From an uncultured Gammaproteobacteria bacterium (GTDB lineage Bacteria; Pseudomonadota; Gammaproteobacteria; Pseudomonadales; UBA5518): a stretch of 32,383 nucleotides of DNA. This document shows positions 7,183 through 14,512 of this stretch, in pieces. The notes below the pieces were generated by a model. It was not told the origin of the DNA, did not search any database, and worked only from the letters and a program-made list of their open reading frames with translations. The stretch spans positions 1-32,383 of the forward strand of contig CAIYPF010000086.1 in assembly GCA_903928015.1 (NCBI GenBank), written 5' to 3'. The position numbers were made by a program, and so were the translations under genes. Position 1 is the stretch's first letter; every line of letters begins with the position of its first letter.

Positions 7183-8112
7183 TCAGGCGGCGGGAAATTC
7201 GCGGCGGTTGCGCCAGAGCGCCGTGCTCCAGGCATCCTGCTCCTCGCCGTAGAGTACGCCGGTGGGACCTTCCCACTCCATCAGGAACAGCCAGCACACG
7301 AGGTTCGCGTAAGGCAGGTAGACGAAGCGGTTGATCGGGCGGCCGCGAATCCCGACGCTGCGGCCGAGTTCGTCCACCAGATGGACCTCTATCCAGCGGA
7401 GTTCTCCGCCGTGGTAGCACACACGCCTGTGCCCTTCCTTCACGCCCGATTTGATGCCGTCCTGCATCACGTAGCCCTTGAACACGGGCTCCATCTCCCC
7501 GCCGGGCCTGGAGTAGGCGAGGAAGGCGAAGTCGGCAGACTGCCCGTGGCAGTAACCGAGGCGCACGTCGTCGCCGATGATCCGCGGCCCCCAGGAGCGG
7601 TCGCGGATGCCGTGGCAATCGATGTTCCAGCGCTTGCCCTCGAGTTCCAGCGTGCCGGTGTAGTGGCCGGGCTGGTCGATGTGGCCCGCGAAGAATTCGG
7701 AAGTGCCGTGCGCCGAGGTCTCTTCTGCCGGCAGGAGGCCCGTGAATCGCATGTCGAGGCGCACACCCGGGCTCGCGTAGCCCATGTCATAGACCAGACC
7801 CGTTTCCACGCTCTTCAGCCAGTTTCCGCCGGGCAGGGACATATCGCGCAGGTCCACCGGCGAGGTGATGGGCGCGTTCACGTCGTAGCGGTAGACCGGC
7901 GCGTCCCAGGGCAGATACCCCTTGGCGTCCCACACAAGGCAGCCGCCGCCATAAATGCCGAGTACCGGGCGGAACCAGTTGTAGAAGTAAATGGTGATGC
8001 CAGCCTCGGGGATCCATGCGCCGAACCACACGGTTTCTGTCCACCAAGGCTCCGTGGGCGAATACGTGTGAAAGGTGTCGACGGTGTCGCAGACGACGAG
8101 AGGGGATGTCAT
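7183..8112 (-). CDS. DUF7064/DUF7065-type (CrtC/AttH lipocalin-like) protein
   Basis: About 309 residues, no signal peptide. The motif GIRDRSWGPR (residues 168-177) is the hallmark of the DUF7064/7065 proteins, related to the CrtC/AttH double-lipocalin fold. The N-terminal half is strand-rich with many aromatics (EPWWTETVWFGAW, IYFYNWF), as expected for a lipocalin-like barrel binding a hydrophobic ligand. The family is often found with acyl-CoA or steroid/terpenoid catabolism genes and with APH-like kinases, which fits the phosphotransferase in this run. First gene of the minus-strand unit; a GGAG lies 8 nt upstream of the ATG. The exact reaction, if any, is unknown. Confidence 0.7.
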   Translation of the reverse strand: MTSPLVVCDTVDTFHTYSPTEPWWTETVWFGAWIPEAGITIYFYNWFRPVLGIYGGGCLVWDAKGYLPWDAPVYRYDVNAPITSPVDLRDMSLPGGNWLKSVETGLVYDMGYASPGVRLDMRFTGLLPAEETSAHGTSEFFAGHIDQPGHYTGTLELEGKRWNIDCHGIRDRSWGPRIIGDDVRLGYCHGQSADFAFLAYSRPGGEMEPVFKGYVMQDGIKSGVKEGHRRVCYHGGELRWIEVHLVDELGRSVGIRGRPINRFVYLPYANLVCWLFLMEWEGPTGVLYGEEQDAWSTALWRNRREFPAA

Positions 8113-8443
8113 CGGGGCACTCCGGCGAGGACGCCGGGGACTATAGGTTTGGGTGATCGGCGCCCGGAATACTCCAAACGAGTGAAGCCCCGGCGGGCCT
8201 GGAACGCATTCCAGCTCGTGATGCGTGGATCACATGCACGCGCAGCCCCTGTTTGGATTATTGCTCCGTGCTCGCAGCATCGTGTGGAATCCGTTTCTCC
8301 TGAGCCGGCGTGCGGCCGACTCCTGAAACCGCGCGAGAAATGCCTGAGCGACCCCGCTCGGGTTCAATGTGTCCTTTGCGAGAGACCCATCCGTGTCATC
8401 GGCTGAACTCATCCCTGATCCGTCCCGGCTCCAACGGGCCGGA
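8113..8443. promoter_or_regulatory. Divergent intergenic region with -10 box and leader hairpin
   Basis: This 331-bp gap separates the minus-strand DUF7064-type gene from the plus-strand antitoxin gene. On the minus strand TATAGT (8145 to 8140) matches a -10 box in five of six positions; the -35 is poor. Between it and the start codon, CCGGCG-TCCT-CGCCGG (8137 to 8122) forms a 6-bp stem whose 3' arm abuts the GGAG ribosome site. Two further short inverted repeats lie at 8200-8213 (TGGAA-CGCA-TTCCA) and near 8218-8233 (GTGAT...ATCAC), possible operators. I found no toxin-like or other coding frame here. Confidence 0.35.
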
Positions 8444-8731
8444 ATGGCCAAAACCCCCGTTTCGGCCGGCGACTTGGCTGCCGGCCTCTGCGCTTCACTG
8501 GAGCAGGATCCGGGCGATGGCAGCAGCCTGCGTGTTGCGCTCGGCGAGGTTGCCCGTGCGCAAGGCATGATGAAAATCTCCCGTGAGACGGGCCTTGCGC
8601 GGGAGGCGCTCTACCGGGCGCTCTCGGACAGGGGCAATCCCGAACTCGCCACCGTGCTCAAGGTACTGAAAGCGCTGGGTCTGCAACTCAGCATCAGGCC
8701 CGCCAAGGCAAGGCGAACTCGCCGCGCCTGA
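8444..8731 (+). CDS. HI1420-like (HigA-type) addiction-module antitoxin, apparently orphan
   Basis: About 95 residues. The core ALGEVARAQGMMKISRETG followed by LAREALYRALSDRGNPELAT and LKVLKALGLQLSI is the DNA-binding domain of the HI1420 family of putative antitoxins, an HTH that binds its own promoter. A basic tail (KARRTRRA) ends the protein. I favour ATG 8444 because the conserved domain starts right after it; an ATG at 8369 would add 25 residues. In most genomes the gene directly follows a RelE/HigB-like toxin gene (HI1419). None is present in the 331 bp upstream, and the downstream gene is a convergent peptidase, so the toxin was lost or never there. It may now act as a free-standing regulator. 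Confidence 0.75.
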   Translation: MAKTPVSAGDLAAGLCASLEQDPGDGSSLRVALGEVARAQGMMKISRETGLAREALYRALSDRGNPELATVLKVLKALGLQLSIRPAKARRTRRA

Positions 8732-8737
8732 TCGCGT

Positions 8738-10165
8738 TCAGGGCAGCGGATCGGGCGTGTCCGCCAGACGCTTCACCAGTTCGAACAGGAAATCGCGCCC
8801 CTCGTAGAGCGAGCGTACCCGCATCCGCTCGTCCAGCCCGTGGACGCCACCCAGATCGTGCTCGAAGAAAATCCCGCTGATGCCGTAGGTGGGAATGCCT
8901 GCGGCGTTCAGGAACTGCCCGTCGGTGGCGCCCGCCTGGAAGATCGGCACCAGAGGAACGCCGGGGTAGATCTTCGCGCTGACTGCTTCGACTGCGCCCA
9001 TGATCGCGGGCGTCAGTGGAGGTGTTTTCGCGAGCGGGCCGCGGATTTCGAGCGTACTCACGGTCACGGCCGGGTCATCGATTGTCTTCTGCAGCGCGAG
9101 GCGCACATCTTCCACGCTGCTGCCCGGATAGATGCGGCAGTTCACGTTCGCCCGCGCGCGTTGCGGCAGTGCGTTGGTGGCGTGGCCGCCTTCCAGCGTG
9201 GTGGCCACACAGGTGGTTCTCAGCATGGCGTTGTTGGTCGGGTCAGTGATCGCCGTTGAGAGGGCCTTTGCATCGCCGGGGTTCTTCACGACGGCCTTCA
9301 TGGCGGAGCCGAGTTCGCCGCCGAGGATCTCGCCCATGCGGTCGAAGTACACGCGGGTGGTGTCGTTGAGCTGCACGGGGAATTCCAGCGCGCTCACCTT
9401 CGTGAGTGCCCCCGCCAGGTGGTAGATCGCGTTGTCTTTCACGGGGCGTGAACTGTGACCGCCCGGGTTGGTGACTTCGAGGCGGTAGTTCTGGCTCGCT
9501 TTTTCGCCGGCCTGGATACTCAGCATCAACTTGTTGCCCTGCGGATCGAGCTTGCCCCAGGCGCCCTCGTTCAGCGCAAAGGCCGCATCGATCAGCTGCC
9601 GGTTTTCGTCCACCAGATGCTGCGCGCCGTTGTAGGCGCCGCTGGTCTCCTCGCCGCAGGTGAGTGCCATGCGGATCTCGCGGCCCGGCGTGAATTCCCC
9701 GCGCAGCGCGCGCGTCAGTGTGTCGACCCAGATCGCAGCCATCGCCTTGTCGTCTGCCACGCCACGCGCATAGAAAAAGCCGTTCTCCTCGGTGAGGGTG
9801 AAGGGGTCCCGCACCCAGTCCTCGCGCTTGGCCTCGACCACGTCGATGTGTGCGAGCAACAGCATCGGGCGCAGCGCGGGGTTGCTGCCGCGCAGTTGCG
9901 CAACCAGGCTGCCTTCGCGCGGGTGTGCGGGGTCGACGACGAGGTGCAGGCCGGATTCCGGCATGCCGGCTTTTTTCAGCCTCGCCGCCATGCGCTCGGC
10001 AGCCAGCGTGCAACTGCCGGCAGAGAGTGATGTGTTGGTCTCGACCAGTTCCTCGAAGACTTCGCGAAGGGCGGCCTGCCCGGGCGTCGGGCCGTTCCCG
10101 GCGGCAACGGGCAACGACAGCCACAGTGCGGCGAACAGAGCGGAAATGCGGAGCGACGGTGTCAT
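8738..10165 (-). CDS. Exported M20-family metallopeptidase
   Basis: About 475 residues with an N-terminal Sec signal peptide (hydrophobic residues 6-22, likely cleaved after AAG). The zinc ligands and catalytic residues of the M20/M25/M40 family are visible: LLLAHIDVV (His106, Asp108), GVADDKA (bridging Asp about 138), GEETSG (Glu172 and Glu173) and a C-terminal His at about 442 in VHGLDER. The central lid or dimerisation domain lies at about 215-350. Enzymes of this type cut peptides or N-acyl amino acids with two zinc ions; here it works in the periplasm or outside the cell. It is the last gene of the RecQ - META lipoprotein - peptidase run, 36 nt after the lipoprotein gene. Six bases separate its end from the convergent antitoxin gene. 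Confidence 0.9.
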   Translation of the reverse strand: MTPSLRISALFAALWLSLPVAAGNGPTPGQAALREVFEELVETNTSLSAGSCTLAAERMAARLKKAGMPESGLHLVVDPAHPREGSLVAQLRGSNPALRPMLLLAHIDVVEAKREDWVRDPFTLTEENGFFYARGVADDKAMAAIWVDTLTRALRGEFTPGREIRMALTCGEETSGAYNGAQHLVDENRQLIDAAFALNEGAWGKLDPQGNKLMLSIQAGEKASQNYRLEVTNPGGHSSRPVKDNAIYHLAGALTKVSALEFPVQLNDTTRVYFDRMGEILGGELGSAMKAVVKNPGDAKALSTAITDPTNNAMLRTTCVATTLEGGHATNALPQRARANVNCRIYPGSSVEDVRLALQKTIDDPAVTVSTLEIRGPLAKTPPLTPAIMGAVEAVSAKIYPGVPLVPIFQAGATDGQFLNAAGIPTYGISGIFFEHDLGGVHGLDERMRVRSLYEGRDFLFELVKRLADTPDPLP

Positions 10166-10201
10166 CGGACGCCTCTGGTTTGTGTGTGTCTTACCGTGAA
10201 C

Positions 10202-11128
10202 TCAGGGTGCCGCAGCGGACCTGAACCACAACTCGGCGCCGCTGCCGTCTTCGCGGCGGTAGGCCAGCATCAGCATGCCCGGCGCAAATCGGAATGACTG
10301 CACGTCGGGCAGGATGCGAAGGAAACGGTTTTCAGTGCTCATGCGGGGCTCTTCGCAGGCCATGCGCGTGGCCATGCCGGGGCTCACGACGAGGCTGCCC
10401 GCCGCGTCAGCATCACGCACGGCTGCGCTGTAGCGGTTGCAGCCCGCGTTGCCGGAGAAACGTCCTTCCGCATAGGAAAGGCCGACGATGGGCGTGGGAA
10501 CTGCGGGCTCTTCGGCGCTCCAGCGGGCAAGTTCCCAGTGGCTGCCTTCCAGTTCATTCACCGTGACGCGCACGGCCTTGCGCTCAGTGGCGCGTTCCTG
10601 CAGCGTTGCGCCGGCGAGTTGCCACACCTGCCGGATGTTCATCGAGGGGCAGCAGGAGGGGTCATCGGGGCCAGCGCCGCGCAGATCCACCACGATCCTG
10701 CCGTCTTCCACGTGCACATCGCGCACCTGCACCCGGTCTCCCAGCAATTGCGTGGCGACGTTGAGGGCTTTGCCCGTGCTGCCCGAGACGACGGCGATCC
10801 ACGAGAACACGCCGCTGCCACCGGTCCAGTTCGCCAGCACCACCACCGCTTCTGCCAACCCGTCGCCGTCGAGATCACCGCGTGCGACCAGGTCGCCGGA
10901 CAAATCCAGCGTGGGAATGGATGCCGAGCCCGGTTCGGGTGGCTCGCCATTCCAGTGCCCGGCGCGTAGCTGCATCGGGCTTCCGTCGTCGCTGATGCCT
11001 GTGTAAGCGAGGTTTTTCAGCACCTCCAGCGACAGCTCTGCAGGAGCACCTGCCGTGGCGGACGCGCAGCCGTGGAGCGCGCCCGACACGCAGAGCAGTA
11101 TCAGGCACAGAAGTGTCGAGTGGCGCAT
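10202..11128 (-). CDS. META-domain (HslJ-like) lipoprotein
   Basis: About 308 residues. The N-terminus MRHSTLLCLILLCVSGALHG ends before Cys21, giving an imperfect lipobox (LHGC), so it is probably an outer-membrane or periplasmic lipoprotein. Residues 60-150 contain GDLDGDGLAEAVVVLANWTG, resembling an FG-GAP/VCBS-like segment. The C-terminal 110 residues form a META domain (LEGSHWELARW, FSGNAGCNRYSA, then MATRMACEEPRMSTENRFL), as in HslJ. META proteins are linked to envelope stress and drug tolerance; the molecular role is unclear. ATG 11128 is preferred to the longer start at 11203, which would overlap recQ and hide the signal peptide. It sits 31 nt after recQ and is probably co-transcribed. 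Confidence 0.8.
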   Translation of the reverse strand: MRHSTLLCLILLCVSGALHGCASATAGAPAELSLEVLKNLAYTGISDDGSPMQLRAGHWNGEPPEPGSASIPTLDLSGDLVARGDLDGDGLAEAVVVLANWTGGSGVFSWIAVVSGSTGKALNVATQLLGDRVQVRDVHVEDGRIVVDLRGAGPDDPSCCPSMNIRQVWQLAGATLQERATERKAVRVTVNELEGSHWELARWSAEEPAVPTPIVGLSYAEGRFSGNAGCNRYSAAVRDADAAGSLVVSPGMATRMACEEPRMSTENRFLRILPDVQSFRFAPGMLMLAYRREDGSGAELWFRSAAAP

Positions 11129-11159
11129 CGGGCCGGCCTCGGTGCTGGGATGCGACGGA

Positions 11160-12974
11160 TCATAGTGCTTCGTCGCGCAGCACTGCCAGAAAGGCCTCGC
11201 CATAGCGCTCGAGCTTGCTGTCGCCCACGCCGCTCACGGCGCGCAACTCCCTTGCGTTGAGCGGACGCTCGGCGAGCATGGCGCGCAGGGTGGCGTCGTG
11301 GAAGATCACGTAGGGCGGCACGTTCTGCGCATCGGCGAGGCGCTTGCGGCAGGCGCGCAGCGCCTCCCAGAGCGGCTGATCCACGGCATCGACCTGCACT
11401 GACTGCTCGCGCTTGCCGATTGCCCGCACCGGTGCGGCCTTGCGATCCCGGCGCAGCCAGACGCTTTCATCGCCGCGCAGTACAGGCCGCGAGGCAGCAC
11501 CGAGCCGCAGGCCACCGTAGCCTTCGGGGTCCACATCGAGCAGGCCTCGCGCGACCAGTTGGCGGAACACCGAGCGCCACTGCTCGGCGGGGATGTCCCT
11601 GCCGATGCCGAAGGTGCTGAGGTGATGGTGGTCGAAGGACTGGATGCGGTCGTTCGAGGCGCCGCGCAGCACGTCGATCACGTGGTTCGCACCGAAGCGC
11701 TGCCCGGTGCGGTACACGCAGGAGAGCGCCATGCGCGCGGCCTCGGAACCGTCCCATTCCTCGGGCGGATCAAGGCAGTTGTCGCAGTTTCCGCAGGGCG
11801 TATCCAGCGTGTCACCGAAGTAACGCAACAGCGCCTGGCGACGGCAGCTCGTGATCTCGCAGAGCCCGAGCATGGCGGTGAGGCGCTGTTGCTCGTGGCG
11901 CTTGAAGGTCTCGTTACCTTCGGACTGCAGCGCCATCTGGCGCAGCTTCACCACGTCCTCGAAGCCGTACAGCAGCAAGGCCGTGGCGGGCTCGCCGTCG
12001 CGCCCGGCCCGCCCGGTTTCCTGATAGTAGGCCTCGATGCTTTTGGGGAGGTCGAGGTGCGCCACGAAGCGTACGTCGGGTTTGTCGATGCCCATGCCGA
12101 AGGCGATCGTGGCCACCATCACTACGGACTCCTCGCGGAGGAACCGTGACTGGTTCCGGGCGCGCTCGTCCTTGTCCATGCCGGCGTGGTACGGCAGTGC
12201 GTGGAAGCCCTCGCCCTGCAGCCAACTCGCGGTTTCGTCCACTTTGGCCCTCGAGAGGCAATAGACGATGCCCGCGTTGCCGGCCTGCTCCTCGCGCAGG
12301 AAGGCGAGGAGTTGCTGTTTGGGTCGCTCTTTCTGGCGGATGCGGTAGCGGATGTTCGGGCGGTCGAAGCCGACGATGAACTGCTTTGCGTCCTGCAGCC
12401 CGAGGCGCGTGACGATCTCCTCGCGCGTGCGCATGTCGGCGGTGGCGGTGAGGGCGATCCGCGGCACGCCCGGGAATTCGCGCTGCAGGATGTCGAGGGC
12501 GAGGTAATCGGCGCGGAAGTCGTGTCCCCACTGCGAGACGCAGTGCGCCTCGTCGATGGCGAAGAGCGCGATCCTGGACTCGTGCAGCAATTCGAGCGTG
12601 CGCTGCTGCAGCAGGCGTTCGGGCGCCACGTACAGAAGGTCGATGCGGCCTTCGCGCAGCGCCCTCTCGGTGGCGAAGACTTCCTGAGCGGCCAGAGTCG
12701 AGTTCAGGAAGCCGGCCCGGACCCCGAGTTCGCGCAGCGCGCTCACCTGATCCTGCATCAGGGCGATCAGGGGCGATATCACGATGCCCGTGCCCTCGCG
12801 GGCAAGGGCCGGGACCTGGTAACACAGCGACTTGCCTCCGCCGGTCGGCATCAGCACCAATGCGTCCTCGCCGGCGATCAGCGCCCGGATGACGGCCTCC
12901 TGAGGGCCGCGGAAACTGCGGTAGCCGAAGGTCTCTTCGAGTATCTGGCGAGGGTCGTTGCTCATGGCCGGCAT
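11160..12974 (-). CDS. recQ: ATP-dependent DNA helicase RecQ
   Basis: About 604 residues, the usual bacterial RecQ length. Helicase motifs are complete: Walker A TGGGKS (44-49), DEAH (141-144) followed by CVSQWGHDFR (the RecQ aromatic-rich loop), and motif VI around QETGRAGRDG. The zinc-binding cysteines follow (CRRQALLRYFG, CGNCDNC), then a winged-helix RQC domain and a C-terminal HRDC domain (LRACRKRLADAQNVPPYVIF to GDSKLERYG). RecQ unwinds DNA 3' to 5' in recombination and fork repair in the cytoplasm. ATG 12974 is preferred because GGAAGG lies about 5 nt upstream; ATG 12965 is a near alternative. The gene is divergent from the serine-hydrolase gene and heads a run with the META lipoprotein and M20 peptidase. 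Confidence 0.97.
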   Translation of the reverse strand: MPAMSNDPRQILEETFGYRSFRGPQEAVIRALIAGEDALVLMPTGGGKSLCYQVPALAREGTGIVISPLIALMQDQVSALRELGVRAGFLNSTLAAQEVFATERALREGRIDLLYVAPERLLQQRTLELLHESRIALFAIDEAHCVSQWGHDFRADYLALDILQREFPGVPRIALTATADMRTREEIVTRLGLQDAKQFIVGFDRPNIRYRIRQKERPKQQLLAFLREEQAGNAGIVYCLSRAKVDETASWLQGEGFHALPYHAGMDKDERARNQSRFLREESVVMVATIAFGMGIDKPDVRFVAHLDLPKSIEAYYQETGRAGRDGEPATALLLYGFEDVVKLRQMALQSEGNETFKRHEQQRLTAMLGLCEITSCRRQALLRYFGDTLDTPCGNCDNCLDPPEEWDGSEAARMALSCVYRTGQRFGANHVIDVLRGASNDRIQSFDHHHLSTFGIGRDIPAEQWRSVFRQLVARGLLDVDPEGYGGLRLGAASRPVLRGDESVWLRRDRKAAPVRAIGKREQSVQVDAVDQPLWEALRACRKRLADAQNVPPYVIFHDATLRAMLAERPLNARELRAVSGVGDSKLERYGEAFLAVLRDEAL

Positions 12975-13066
12975 TATGGCCTTCCGGAGGGCCGCACCGC
13001 CCGGAATCATTGCCCGCGCGCGCGACCTGCTCCTACACTGGAGAACCGCTAACCGGGGGGGTCTCG

Positions 13067-14449
13067 ATGAAGCTGATCAGGTCTTTGGTCCGCAGCGTGC
13101 TGGTCGCGGCGGGATTGTCGGTAGCCCCGCTTTCGGGCGCGGCGCCTGATGCGGGCTACCAGGACCTGGGACTCATGCAGGGCTTCCCGCCGGCAGCCGA
13201 CAAGCGGGTGCTGCGTGAGAACTTCATGGAGCCGCCGCGCAACCGCTGGGCCTTCCAGCACATCCGCGAGTTGCAACCCACCCGCGAGATCTGGCGCGGC
13301 GATGGCCCCGCCTCCGTGCTGCGCGCCAAGCCCCTCGACCTCGGGCCCGTCAAAGCTGCGGTCCGCAAGGGCCGGGTGCTCAGCCTCGACCAGTTCCTCG
13401 ACGAGTCCCACACCGACGGGTTCCTCATCCTGCACCGCGGCAGGGTGGTCTTCGAGCGCTACATGAACGGCCAGCAGCGCCACGTGCAGCACCAGATGTT
13501 CTCTGCCACCAAGTCTTTCGTCGGCACCATCATGCTGGCGTTGGTCGGCGAGGGGAAAGTCGATCCGCGCAAGACCGTGGGCTCCTATGTGCCCGAGCTG
13601 CAGAAGAGCGCTTTCGGCGATGCCACAGTCCAGCAAGTGCTCGACATGACGACCGGCGTTTCCTACACCGAAATCTACGACGATCCCGACTCCGACATCT
13701 GGCGTTACGGGCGGGTCTTCAACCTCTGGGGTGTTCCGCCGCCCGGCTATACCGGCCCGCGCACCATCTACGACTACCTCCCCACCCTCGAGAAAAAGGG
13801 CGAGCACGGCTACGGATTCCATTACGTGACACCCAATACGGACGTGCTCGGGTGGATCATCCGGCGCGTCACCGGCAAGTCGGTTGACCAGAACATCTCG
13901 GAGCGCATTCTCCAGCCTCTGGGGGCCGAGCGTGACGCCTACATCTGGCTCGACGGCGAGGGCAACGAGATGGCCGGCGGCGGCCTCAACATTGCTGCCC
14001 GTGACGCGGCGCGATTCGGCCAGATGATCCTCCAGGGCGGTCTCTACAACGGCAAACGCGTGCTCCCCGCCGCCGTCGCCAAGCGCGTCTTCGAGGCGGG
14101 CGATCCCGATGTCTTCACCCGCTTCCACCCCAACGATCCCTGGTACGGTCCGATCGTCAGCAGTTATCACAACCAGTGGTGGCACTTCCGCAATGCACAC
14201 CAGGCCGTGAGCGCCATCGGCGTCCACGGTCAGTACATTTACATCGATCCCGTGGCCCAGATGGTGGTGGTGAAGCAATCATCCAGCCCGGATGCCGAGG
14301 GCGGTGCCAACGAGTCGAATGATTCCGACGGGCCGCTGCTCTATCAGGCGATTGCGGAGCATCTGATCAAGCTGACAGGGGGAGCTCGTCCTGCCCCTGC
14401 CAAGGCACCAGCAGCCGACGCCCCGGTGGCCGCTGCCCCGGCCGCCTGA
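13067..14449 (+). CDS. Exported serine hydrolase, class C beta-lactamase fold
   Basis: About 460 residues with an N-terminal signal peptide (MKLIRSLVRSVLVAAGLSVA, cleavage near SGAA). The catalytic SxxK motif is SATK with Ser146 and Lys149. A YxN-like second motif appears in HYVTPNTDVLGW, and AGGGLNIAARDAARFGQMIL is typical of the family. The group contains beta-lactamases, esterases and peptidases; this member is more likely an esterase or peptidase than a resistance enzyme (family-level inference). The C-terminus is an Ala/Pro-rich tail of about 25 residues (APAKAPAADAPVAAAPAA), perhaps a linker or surface tail. A G-rich stretch precedes ATG 13067. It is transcribed away from recQ and converges with the mgtA-type gene. 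Confidence 0.88.
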   Translation: MKLIRSLVRSVLVAAGLSVAPLSGAAPDAGYQDLGLMQGFPPAADKRVLRENFMEPPRNRWAFQHIRELQPTREIWRGDGPASVLRAKPLDLGPVKAAVRKGRVLSLDQFLDESHTDGFLILHRGRVVFERYMNGQQRHVQHQMFSATKSFVGTIMLALVGEGKVDPRKTVGSYVPELQKSAFGDATVQQVLDMTTGVSYTEIYDDPDSDIWRYGRVFNLWGVPPPGYTGPRTIYDYLPTLEKKGEHGYGFHYVTPNTDVLGWIIRRVTGKSVDQNISERILQPLGAERDAYIWLDGEGNEMAGGGLNIAARDAARFGQMILQGGLYNGKRVLPAAVAKRVFEAGDPDVFTRFHPNDPWYGPIVSSYHNQWWHFRNAHQAVSAIGVHGQYIYIDPVAQMVVVKQSSSPDAEGGANESNDSDGPLLYQAIAEHLIKLTGGARPAPAKAPAADAPVAAAPAA

Positions 14450-14479
14450 ATCGCGAGTACAGGACAAGCCTTGCGCGAC

Positions 14480-14503
14480 GTAGGAGCGGGCCATGCCCGC
14501 GAC
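14480..14503. repeat. Single REP-type palindrome between convergent genes
   Basis: A 24-bp element with inverted arms GCGGGC-CAT-GCCCGC sits in the 63-bp gap between two convergent genes. It is the reverse complement of the units in the tandem array near 23.7 kb, so it is a dispersed repeat of this genome. Its stem may serve as a bidirectional transcription or decay barrier. Confidence 0.7.
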
Positions 14504-14512
14504 CCGCAGGCC

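Noticed and set aside
13067..14449. True class C beta-lactamase conferring resistance
   Set aside because: Only the SxxK motif and fold-level features are clear, the protein is longer than AmpC, and no AmpR-type regulator adjoins; an esterase or peptidase role is as likely.
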